A DNA stretch of 64,000 bases from Schizochytrium sp. TIO01. Taxonomy: Eukaryota; Sar; Bigyra; Thraustochytrida; Thraustochytriidae. The stretch is taken from positions 418,247-482,246 of the forward strand of contig SMSO01000037.1 in the NCBI GenBank assembly GCA_004764695.1, in the 5' to 3' direction. The notes under the pieces are model-generated. The model was not told where the DNA came from and made no database searches. It saw only the letters and a program-made list of their open reading frames with translations. Every line of letters starts with the position of its first letter. The stretch's first letter is position 1. Below, in pieces: positions 37,893-47,191 of the stretch. Both the position numbers and the translations under genes were made by a program.

Positions 37893-39404
37893 TTGATTTC
37901 TTCTTTGAATAGAAAACCAAGTACCACTTCCAGCACCATGAAGATACCGTGGTTGAGAAACCGTGAACGGATTAGAAAGATAATTTATTACAATGCAAAT
38001 CACATAACTTACCTGCGAAACAAATTCGCTGAATATACCATAGACAAGACTGATAGAAAAAAAAAAAAAAGAATCTAAGCGACTTCAAGTTGATACACAT
38101 CAACGCGATTACTTTTGCAAACAATTGTTACCCTGACGTAATACTTGCTCGTAAGGCGGACTCGCGCTTTCTGGGTCGACTGACTCCTGAGCATCTTAGA
38201 GCCATGTGCCAAACCATTGATAACTACCTACCTCGAAGCTACGCCAAATATTTCAGCCCACGAAAGGGAAATGGCCGAATCAGCTAAGTTGGAGTTCACA
38301 AATCGCATTAGAACAGATGTGGCTCTCGTATACATGCTTTCCAATCGCATGTATCAGACACAAGTCCATGCTTGTGGAAACACCCTCCACAACATATCAT
38401 CTTACTTACCACCAGGGGCAGTTGTGCCTTCTTAACTTGTTCATTGGATGAATTTTCGTGTTGAAATAAATAACGATTTTACTAAGAATCGAATTAAACA
38501 CCATGGCATCACTGCTCCTGCTATATACAATTTTAAAGCTAGTTAATTTGAGACGAACTGTACGGAACGACAAGCTGATATGTTTTTTGCAACTCATTCT
38601 GGTTTGAATTTGCTCGCAACTGTAGCTCTCCGGGATTATTTTGGTGCATCGTTGAGCACTCCGAACGCCAGCTTTTTGGTTTAACATCCACGGACAAACG
38701 CCCTGCTCTATGCAGACTTGGAGGTACCTTTGGATGAAGAGGTTCTTGTTGTCTTCGAGATCAAGGCTCCCGATGGCATGCAGTCCCAGCACATGCGTCG
38801 CGAAAATAATACTCATGGAAACCTACTCAGAGGGTACTATGGTGACAACTACAATGCAACTGTTTCCACGGGGAATCCCAATGTGAACATTCCTGTGAAC
38901 ATCACAGTAGCACAGCTTAATGGTCCAATCAAAGGCCAACGTTCATGTTCAAGGGCCTGATGGGAAAGCATACATTGTGAATAGTGTACACCAAATCTGT
39001 CGTTACATGGTCGCATATGAACGCAAATGTGCTGTTCTATCAACCAGTGAAATGACTTGGTTGTTAAAAATGAAGCCAGATGGTCGCCTGTTTATAAGTC
39101 CCAGACTGAATGGTTGCGGCGATGATGTTTCATTAGATTCCCCAACGGCGTTGCTCATGAGCTTTTTAACTTATGCTGCTATAGAGGCGCAAGCAGGAAA
39201 CAATGGACATCGTTTGGTGATTCAAGACAACACAAGATTCTTCGGATTTCTCGACCATTACTGGACAGCCAATACTAATGGCACTGACGAAATCGACATT
39301 CAAATGAATAAAGTACAAATTGTTCAGAATATGAAGGATGCGTGGCTTGCCATTCAACAGGTCCAACAGCAAGCAGCCAACAACAACAACAACAACAAGC
39401 AGCC

Positions 39405-39451
<47 letters not shown>

Positions 39452-40255
39452 CGGAGGGGGTGGTGCTCCAGGTGGAAATGGACAACGTCCAAGAAACGGT
39501 GGTCAATAACCACCGCCACCTGCCCCAGGTGCAGGAGCTGGTGGGGCAGGGAATGGAGACGGGATTCACAACAACGCCGCCCTAATCCCTGCGAACATCA
39601 TCAACAATTTGAAAAATTCGAATATTTCTGTCGATGAGAATATCCTCGCGAAAAAGAAGAATAGCGAAGATTCTTTGCGCCTCGCTGTGATAGGAATGCT
39701 TCCCCTGAAATATATTTGCATAGGCTTCCCATGGGAGCTTCACGAGACACATCCTAGTGCAGACTTCATCACACCGTCGATCAAAATGACTGTCAGTGGT
39801 ATTCCTCTCGTGCTGAAAATCCTCAATAAGGAACAAGGATTTGCCAAATCGTATTTTAATCGTGAAATGGAAATATATAGAAGCCTTCTGCGCAGTTTGC
39901 AAGGGTATGTACTCCCTACCTCTTTTACACCGGGGGCTTTTCCAACGATCGACAAATCATTGTGACTTCGCGCGAGGGGACACCTTTGGTCAATATGCCA
40001 AAAGCTGCGTTGCAGCAAGCGTTTATCCATGAGCAGATGCGTAAGACGCTTTCAACTCTGCACGATAATGGGATTACACAAAACAACATAAGCTTTGATG
40101 CTTTTCATATGGTTGTTGCGGGCGACAATGTTCGACTCTACCTAACTGACTTTGGATGTGCCAGTTGCAAGCAGGCGAAGGAATTTGAAGCCAAGCGCAA
40201 TAATGATATGCAGAACCTTGAATCAGGGATCAGAAGTACCATGGAGGATGAATGA
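37893..40255 (+). pseudogene. Broken Crinkler-type PD-(D/E)XK nuclease / protein kinase fusion
   Basis: Pieces in three frames line up as one gene. An N-terminal helical part (37893-38435) is followed by a PD-(D/E)XK nuclease-like domain: ADLEVPLDEEV then VVFEIKAPDG at about 38715-38770, and ICRYMVAYERKCAVLSTSE near 39000, like the 'QxxGYM....YGVLTTY.QTWFLK' part of REase-kinase (Crinkler-toolkit) proteins. A (CAA)n/Gly-Pro linker (39378-39560) leads to a kinase domain: IPLVLKILNK (beta-3 Lys), REMEIYRSL (helix C Glu), LHDNGITQNNISFD (catalytic loop) and LTDFG. Breaks: frame changes near 38085, 38255, 38935, in the CAA repeat and near 39910; TAA stops at 38433, 38544, 38682 and 39507. The catalytic loop has N where the essential Asp should be. 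In living relatives the family includes secreted host-directed effectors and transposon-linked proteins; this copy cannot be made intact. Introns could explain some but not all breaks. Confidence 0.68.
39378..39452. repeat. (CAA)n repeat inside the nuclease-kinase pseudogene
   Basis: An array of about 20 CAA units with two GCAGC interruptions. The frame that makes sense downstream (Asn/Gly/Pro-rich linker, then kinase) differs from the upstream frame, so repeat slippage is the likely cause of this frameshift. Confidence 0.85.
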
Positions 40256-40345
40256 GCATAGTGCGAAAGTGAAAAAGACAAGAAAGAAAAACTCACTACA
40301 ATCCTAACAATGATAAAAACAACAATGATACTATTAACTGCTTTT

Positions 40346-40925
40346 TTATATGTAGACGCCCAAGGCGATCCTAATGTCCTTCAAGCGGATTGCCTGATCT
40401 TGAATAGCCTTCAAGCCTTCATAAGAACCTGCGCTTCTGCGAACTGCCGGGATTCGCAGACTGTCTGCTAGAATTTTAGGGAACCACTTGTGTGCTTGAA
40501 GGTGTACCCGAAGGTGGCACCTCTGAAGCTGTGCCTGACGACCAGCTTTTCTTACCAGGTGCAGGAGACCTACCAGTACTACTATATACCAATTTATCGT
40601 CCTCCTTGATCGGAGAATATCTTGGAATGTCCAACTCTGGTGCAATGGGGATATCCATGTCAACGTCGATATATGTATTAGTGCTAGTGTACTTTCCTGG
40701 ATTGTACTTTTGGTCAAGATAAGAATCTTCCAATAGATCTTCTGCCTCGGGTTGGAAATTATCCACACGCGTGTCCATTTCAACATGAGCCTTATTTGCT
40801 CGTAGCACCTGGGTGCTGATTTCCGCTGCTCATTGATAAAAAAGAATGGATATAATTACGCTTTGAGCGATTAAGTCTCTTGAACGCCTCGTGAATCCTA
40901 GTTCTCGTCGCAAGGCTTTAGTATC
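40346..40925 (-). pseudogene. Unidentified decayed gene, minus strand
   Basis: The minus strand carries protein-like sequence that converges on the nuclease-kinase pseudogene. From high to low coordinates: an acidic, Pro/Ser-rich stretch (PEAEDLLEDSYLDQ, then IDVDMDIPIAPELDIPR) open over 40476-40808, then after a frame change near 40486 a short basic end (AHKWFPKILADSLRIPAVRR) closing at 40346. Upstream of 40808 the frame continues past a TGA into another 30 or so coding-like codons. I recognise no family. Its position suggests it arrived with, or decayed alongside, the neighbouring pseudogene. Confidence 0.4.
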
Positions 40926-40929
40926 GAGT

Positions 40930-42185
40930 TAGTTCAGGACTTGACCCGTAAGGATCTTTCACAGAGTATACTCTGCGAATTTCAAGTCCAAGTCTCACTA
41001 GGTAGGTAGGGTAGGTACATAGTCTATGATGGTATCTCGTCAGTGATAATATCCCCAACCACTCCCGCCGTCAGAGGCACCACCTTTAAATCTTCCAGCT
41101 CGGATAAAAACTCAAGTCAAAACAATTGCGAGATTGTTTTCCAACTTGATGCTCTCGCATCTACCAGAGGCAACCAAATCTTTGAATATGGGTAAAACCT
41201 CAAGTCAAAACAATCACATTTCCAACTCGAATTGACAGTGGCAAATAAATTATTTGGCTGTAAGTGGGTAACGCTAAATGTCGAATCAGATTTTATAAGT
41301 TTATCTGCATGAATGCTCCATTGTGAAGATTGGTCCCTTGCAGCATTTGGCTCTCAATTCGGTCCCCACAAACGTCGAGTTCAGGGATATGAACGTCTTC
41401 ATTTGTCTAGCTAGGTGTGCACTTCTCATAATTCGAATAATATAAATAAGTTTGAGAAAATTATGTGAAAGTATAAGAACTAGCAGTGAAAAGTAAGAAG
41501 GCACTTTTGAGTCAAGAATAATGTTTGCCTGTGGCTAGTAAAGGCCAATTTAAGAGGCCAACGTGAACCAATGAAGGACGCTAGCAGCAGTAGTATATTT
41601 TGTTGCAAAAGAATGGATGTGAATAATAGAAATAAATTCAAATTGTTCTTTTCTATAAGTAAGATGATAAGTAAAGGGTGCGTGTTCAGCTCTCTATAAA
41701 CAATCCCTCGAGGTGGTGTTCTTGTGTGTACATACATGAGGTATCAACACAACACCGAGGGAGGGGGGGGCGAGAGATGGGAAATATGATAACTTAAAGA
41801 ACGCAAGTTTGCCTCCACATCACAGCGGGAAATGTCATGAATAAACAGGACCCGAAACACTGTAAAATAAAAAGGCAAACTTGATGCGATCAACGAGAAG
41901 AAGTGGGTTCGTCGCACGCACATATGAAGAATGTATGTAATGAATGAATGGGTGAATGAATAAAAAAGAAGCGATGGAAACGGAGGTGACGCCGCAAACG
42001 TAGTAGTTGGCGAGCATTGTAAAAGAATAGTCATCGCTGCCAGATAGTGGCCGGGTTGGTTCTGATTAATTGGATATATATTCTTTGGCATGAAATGAGC
42101 GCGCAAAAGAAACGCTATATGTGAGAAACACGACGAAGGCGAGCCACGAGACAGCTGTCCAGATACATAAAAAAAAAAAAAGAGC
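40930..42185. other. Spacer between the pseudogene block and HscB
   Basis: No gene seen. The left part holds a (TAGG)n-like cluster near 41003-41018 and the 88-bp duplication. The right part, next to the HscB stop codon at 42186, contains a plus-strand A13 run at 42169-42181 and is presumably the HscB 3' untranslated region on the minus strand. Confidence 0.45.
41111..41214. repeat. Two direct copies of CTCAAGTCAAAACAAT
   Basis: Identical 16-bp words at 41111-41126 and 41199-41214, an 88-bp period. The flanks (AAAA before; CCAACT a little after) are also similar, so this may be an eroded tandem duplication of about 88 bp. Confidence 0.7.
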
Positions 42186-43016
42186 TTACAAGTTGGACAT
42201 TCTCTTGGCCTCGATTTCCTCGCAGAGCTTCTCAGCATATCGGAGCTCAATAGCAGCTTGGGTGGCTGCGTTCATGTCATCACGGGCAAAGGCATCAGAG
42301 ATCTGGTGAGAGAACTCTGAAACATCGGCGCGAGCGCCTTCCTCGAGGCGGCTGAGCACCTCCGGAGAGTTGGTGGAGTGGAGCTCCTCACGCATCTCCA
42401 TGACCTTCATGAGAAGCTCAGGATCCACATTGGATGTGCCGCCCTCACTGAGAGCGTCAATGCCACGGCGCTCCAGCATGTAGACCGCACGGTTAAGGGG
42501 GCTCTTAAGAACCTTGTAGGCATTGTTAACACGAGACGAGTATTCAGCAGAGTGCTCCTGCTCCTTCTCGTGGCGGTAGCCAAAACGGTCTGGGTGAAGT
42601 TTCTTCTGAAGTGACCAGAACTGGCGTTCCAAGTTGTCCACATCAATGTCGAATGACTCAGGGAGCTTGAAGACCTCGAAGTGGGAGGCGTGTTCATCCG
42701 GGGCCTGGAGGTGATCGCAGAATCCGCAAAAGAGACCGCTGGCGGGGGTCATCTCACCGCATTTCCAGCACGGACGCTCACGTTCGTCTTCAATCGCGAC
42801 GTGGGAGGTCTTCACAGACAAGAATCCACGTGCAGAAACCGCTCTCCACGGAGCCTGACGGGTCCGCAAGAATGAGCTCTGCTGCTGTTGAACAGACATG
42901 GCAGAGGATTCTGCCAGGGATCTCGATGCCAGGCACCGCATTGCTGCAGTGCTCATGCCCCTCGACAGCCGCATCTTGTTGCTGGCCACAGCCACTTTTG
43001 AGCAAGCCGTTCGCAT
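42186..43016 (-). CDS. Mitochondrial iron-sulfur cluster co-chaperone HscB/Jac1
   Basis: A 276-residue J-protein that stimulates mitochondrial Hsp70 and delivers the cluster-loaded scaffold to it. Residues 1-70 are basic, Ser/Arg-rich with hydroxylated residues, a mitochondrial presequence. Two CxxC pairs follow (CWKC at 83-86 and CGFC at 97-100), the zinc-binding N-terminal domain found in human HSCB and absent from yeast Jac1 and bacterial HscB. The J-domain (about 112-180) carries the invariant HPD at 141-143 within LHPDRFGYRHEKE, then NNAYKVLKSPLNRAVYML. The C-terminal helical domain ends in ELRYAEKLCEEIEAK, the scaffold-binding three-helix region. The ATG at 43014-43016 is the first in frame and there is no intron. 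It is convergent with mitochondrial Hsp70, its functional partner. Confidence 0.95.
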   Translation of the reverse strand: MRTACSKVAVASNKMRLSRGMSTAAMRCLASRSLAESSAMSVQQQQSSFLRTRQAPWRAVSARGFLSVKTSHVAIEDERERPCWKCGEMTPASGLFCGFCDHLQAPDEHASHFEVFKLPESFDIDVDNLERQFWSLQKKLHPDRFGYRHEKEQEHSAEYSSRVNNAYKVLKSPLNRAVYMLERRGIDALSEGGTSNVDPELLMKVMEMREELHSTNSPEVLSRLEEGARADVSEFSHQISDAFARDDMNAATQAAIELRYAEKLCEEIEAKRMSNL

Positions 43017-43208
43017 CCTCTTTTATTTAATTTATCAAGATCGGTCAACGCTCCTCGCCACGACGCTGCAGGCAAGTAGGCTAGCTAGCTTCCTGTAGAT
43101 CTCCACGCAAGAACACGCTCGGGCCTTGTGGATGCCACGCGGTTGATCGCTTTCACTGACGGTCTCCAACGAAGTGATTCGGGTCTGCTTCGACTTCTGT
43201 CTTGTTGA

Positions 43209-43257
43209 ATGATTGATTGACTGACTGATCGATCGATCGATCGATCGATCGATCGAT
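43209..43257. repeat. (GATT/GACT)n passing into (ATCG)n
   Basis: A short GATT/GACT array runs into eight GATC-type units, then into GAGT/GAAT-type units to about 43290. The successive units differ by single bases. Confidence 0.9.
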
Positions 43258-44071
43258 TCAATGAGTGAGTGAATGAAATGATTGTTTAAATGAATGAATT
43301 TGAATTTCTTTTCTTTCTTTTTCAATTTCTTCTTTCTTCTGAAAATGCCTTTGTTTTCAAAACCCTCTAGTACTCCCAATGACTCACCGACCACTTCTCT
43401 TCTCCTTGCTTTTCTTCCAACCTCGCCCCTCTCCAACGCTCCTCTTTTTCTCCCACAGTGCCTCTGGCTTTAAACAGTCTCCATAAATGAATAACACCTG
43501 GAGTCCCCTCCTGTCCACTGCCACCTCCCCCTCTGCTTGCTGCGGGAATGAATGTGATGGAGGAGGAGGAGAAGGTTCTCGCCTTGGCGGGCTTTATTCT
43601 TTTCTTTCTTGCAAAGTAATAATAATAATAATCATCATCAAATAATAATACATTTATATATATCCATATGCAAATCGAAAGGAATTGTACCCATTGCAAA
43701 AAGAAAAACAGCAAAAACAGCTAAAAGAATCTGTTTTTCTTTTCTTTCTCGTGCTTTTCTGCCCTGTTCTGCGACTGAGCAACAAGCAGAGCGAGCGAGC
43801 CCTCCCTGTGAATCAGACAGATAGACAGCTAGCTAGCCAGCTGCCAGCTATCTGGCCTGTTTCGCGCGGCCCTCTGCGGCTCGAGCCGCCTCTTCTCCGA
43901 ATTCGCTCTGTTTCAAGGCCCCAATTCCGCCCACTTCGTTGGAATGATGCAGCCAAAACCCAAGAATAACAAAGAAAGAACACGCACAATAGGGAGTAGG
44001 GAGGTACTACTCGCCACATAGGCGGGTCTTACCGTCTGCTTCCTAGCCCTTATAGCAGTAAGCTGTCCTTC

Positions 44072-44110
<39 letters not shown>

Positions 44111-44129
44111 GAATGAGTAAGTAAGTAGT
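44072..44129. repeat. (TAAG)n microsatellite
   Basis: About thirteen GTAA units with a GTGAATGA interruption. On the plus strand each unit resembles a 5' splice site (GTAAGT), which could mislead gene predictors. Confidence 0.9.
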
Positions 44130-44526
44130 AGGCAATAGGTAAGTAAGCGACCCAGTTAGTGGATGGGTAGGAAGGCATAGCTGGCGACTCAGACTCTGTA
44201 ATTTAGCACAATCGCTATGTGGCGGTAGCAGTGCCTAGCTCGACATATGAACAAGGCGAGGCGGGTGAAATGAGGGAGCACAGGCGAGCAATCGATTCTT
44301 CGGTCGGGCTAGAGGGGTGTCATCTGGGGGTCTAGACCGCGTCTCCAGGGCTGTAAATCAGCACAGAGGGCCTTCTCGGTGCCCTCGGCAGCCTCGCCTT
44401 GGCCTCGGCTGCCTTCCCATCGCCCAAGGCGCACAGCGGCACCGTTTTGTTGCGCGAGCCTGCTCGGGCGGTTCCCTGCTTATCCCTATACAATCAACTT
44501 TTGAGCCAACTTTTCTGCTTTTTGAT

Positions 44527-44570
<44 letters not shown>

Positions 44571-44572
44571 TT
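44527..44572. repeat. (TTCT)n microsatellite
   Basis: Eleven units of the complement of the GAAA repeat found before Hsp70. Confidence 0.9.
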
Positions 44573-44880
44573 TCTTTTATTTTTTCAATAAGTGTTTCAT
44601 CAAAGAAATGCTTTTCTCTGGTTTATAATAACACTTATAAAGTACGTATGTATCTCTCTGTCTAGCCAGAGAATTTATCAGGATCAAAGGAAAACTTGCT
44701 CGCCGATGAAAAGCTTCTTCTCCTTCTTCTTCGTGGCTCAGCTGTGGCATCGCGGCCAGCGAATCAAGAAAGAGCTGTGAAGCCGGACGAGGCGAGCTTC
44801 AGACGGGCTTTTCAGGGTTTTCCAGGGCGATATTCCGTGTTGCCACTGCCTTCCGCAGGCCTCTTCTCAGGCCAAGGGAA

Positions 44881-44910
44881 GAAGAAAGAAAGAAAGAAAG
44901 AAAGAAAGAC
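44881..44910. repeat. (GAAA)n microsatellite
   Basis: About seven units, same family as the Hsp70 tract. Confidence 0.85.
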
Positions 44911-45606
44911 GAGAAGGCACATGCTTAGCTCCCCGTCCTTTGAGAATGAAGGCTTTGGCGCCAATTGACGGTCAGGACGCTGGGCTTTGGTCTCCTCCTC
45001 GAACCACCCCAGTCCTCCCTCCTCTGCGACTATTTGGTGGCAGTGGTCTCCTGAGGACTGTGGATGCCTGATTTCCCAAACTATCCCACAGTCCATCATT
45101 TACATGAGGTGAAATGTTTCCCGGTCTTTTTCTCCCCCTTGCCTAGCTAGCTAGCTAACTCGTTTAGGTTTTCTTCTCCCCTGTATACCCAGAACGCTAG
45201 GACTCTTAGCCGACCTTCCCAGAATGCATCAGTAGCACTCATAGGAGTGGCGCTAGCAGTCGCGACCTAAGAAAGCAAGAAAAGCAGACGGACTCATCGC
45301 TCGCGGAAGTAAGCAAATGTAAGTAAGTAAGCAAAAGCAAATGTAAGTAAGCAAGTACTCCAAAGGAAAGGAAAGGAGAGGCGAGCGAAAGATAGATAGC
45401 TCAGTGCTTGGATGGACAGGCACAGGGGATAGACAGAATTAGCATATACATATGTACATAAATATACATAAATATGTAGATAGATATAAATAATGGTGAT
45501 GACAGAGTAATGTTATTAAAAATTGATATACGTAGTCAATTAGGGAGGCGCCACATTCTGCCATACGAGTAGCATAGCAAGCACTAGTGCCTGAACAGCC
45601 TAGTTG

Positions 45607-45622
45607 TAGCTAGCTAGCTAGC
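45607..45622. repeat. (CTAG)n microsatellite
   Basis: Four copies of the self-complementary unit; similar short runs occur at 6487, 16399, 43079, 43828 and 45144. Confidence 0.8.
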
Positions 45623-46049
45623 CAGCGAAGGCACGAATCTCATCGATGTGGCTGTGGCTGACCGCCTGGCCTCTCTAAAGAGCTCTCTGGCTGTCACGAG
45701 TGCTGCTAAATTGAGCTTTAAGGGGCCTATCGTGGACAGCCGCCACAGATCTATCTCATACTGGGCTCGTTTGGGCTGGCCGACTGGCGGAAGGACCCCT
45801 CATGAATGATAGCTAGCAGTAGCTGAGTTTTGTTATCTATACAAATATTCTATTTTCAAAGGTTATTTTCAGGATTACAAATTAAAAAAACAAAAACAAA
45901 AACATTTTTGTTTAAAAAAGTAAAATTGCTCCTGGAGAAGATGATCATGAAACATAAATTTTGCAATTTGTATGTAGTGATTGCATTTCTCAAGGCTTTA
46001 GGTGTCAATTTGTACAAACGAGGCACCCTTTCTTTCTCTACCCTCCTGT

Positions 46050-46076
46050 GCTCGCTCGCTCGCTCGCTTGCTTGCT
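46050..46076. repeat. (GCTC)n passing into (GCTT)n
   Basis: Five GCTC units then two GCTT units. Confidence 0.85.
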
Positions 46077-46670
46077 CATCAACAACCACGAGAGAGCGAA
46101 GATGCCACGCAAATTGACGTCTGAGCTCTCCACCAACTAACTCCTCGCTTTGCCTACTTACTGCCTACCTCTGTGAGTTAATGAGTGAGTGGGTTTTCAC
46201 TTCTCTGTCCTCTGTCTGATCATTGAGAGAAAGAATGAGGGAATGAAAGAAAGAGTAAAATGACTGAGTCAGAACTCGGATGCATTTCAAGCGAACTATG
46301 GAATCCGCCCCTCAGCCAGACATCTTTTTCCTGGGACGCTCTAGCACTCTTCCACTTCCCCTATTGGATACAGTGGAAGCCAGAGTGACAGCTTTCCCAC
46401 CTCTCCACACACGCTACTGGGGCGGTCTTCCTCACAGCAGCACTACATCCATGAGCGCCAGTGGAGACTAGAGGAGCGCGCCTTGAAGCCCTTCTCACAA
46501 GGCCAACGCCTCGCGGAACGGCTCACAGGTAGCGAGCGAGAAGCGCAGCGCCCGCGAAAACAGAATCGGGACTAACGCCAGATGCGCTTCTTTCCTTCCT
46601 CTTTCCTTTCGCCGCTTCTTTCTCTCTCTTTGCCTATCTGCTTAAAAAAGATGAGTGCTCTGAGAATTGA

Positions 46671-46715
46671 TAGATAGATAGATTCATTGATTGGTTGATC
46701 GATTGATTGATTGAG
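46671..46715. repeat. (GATA)n and (GATT)n runs
   Basis: A short GATA run followed by GATT-type units with substitutions. Confidence 0.8.
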
Positions 46716-46746
46716 ATATTGATCAGAGATAATTCTTCGGCGCAAG

Positions 46747-46813
46747 GATTCAAATTCTTCGGTGATTCAAATTCTTCGATATTCAAATCCTTCGATGATT
46801 CAGAGTCTTTGAT
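46747..46813. repeat. 17-bp minisatellite
   Basis: Four imperfect copies of GATTCAAATTCTTCGGT; the last is the most diverged. Confidence 0.8.
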
Positions 46814-47154
46814 TGTCTCTTCGCCGGGAGGGTAAGGAGGGCGTAGAGGGGGCTAGCAGTTTCTGAATGAGTTGAGGTTCAAGTCGTTCATCTGAAAACA
46901 CCTGCCCAAGAGTAGATCGGGTGGGGTTCTTCCCTCCGGCGAGCCGGGCTATCTCGGCTGCCTTGAGGTCCTCGCCAACTCAAACCTGAAGGCCACGCTC
47001 GCTCGAGAATGACCGGACGCGCTGCTGGGTGTGTCCTGAGCCGCAGCGGCCCGGCCGAGCCTGGCGATGCCATACGATGGGCTATAGCAGAACTTGCCTC
47101 TTTGAAACGCGGCTACTACTCGTAGATAGATTTGATGGAGTGCAAACTTGTGTT

Positions 47155-47159
47155 GCTGC

Positions 47160-47191
<32 letters not shown>
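47155..47191. repeat. (GCT)n microsatellite
   Basis: Eleven or twelve copies of GCT. It gives Leu, Ala or Cys runs on the plus strand and Gln/Ser runs on the minus, none of them in a convincing gene. Confidence 0.9.

Noticed and set aside
39166-39519. Cys-, Val- or Leu-rich minus-strand frames at the CAA repeat.
   Set aside because: They are the antisense of (CAA)n within the pseudogene.
41744-42250. A 168-codon minus-strand frame overlapping the end of HscB.
   Set aside because: It starts inside the HscB coding sequence in another frame and has no family similarity; the region is the HscB 3' flank.
34631-43016. A retained bacterial-type hsc operon.
   Set aside because: The genes are convergent, 5.5 kb apart, each with its own mitochondrial presequence, and the Hsp70 is DnaK-type, not HscA.
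44072-44129. A cluster of 5' splice-site-like GTAAGT words.
   Set aside because: It is the (TAAG)n microsatellite; no flanking exons are recognisable.
46098-46125. A GATGCCACGCAAATTGACG word resembling the 3' part of U6 snRNA (a similar CACGCAAATT is at 657).
   Set aside because: The invariant ACAGAGA box and the 5' stem of U6 are absent upstream.
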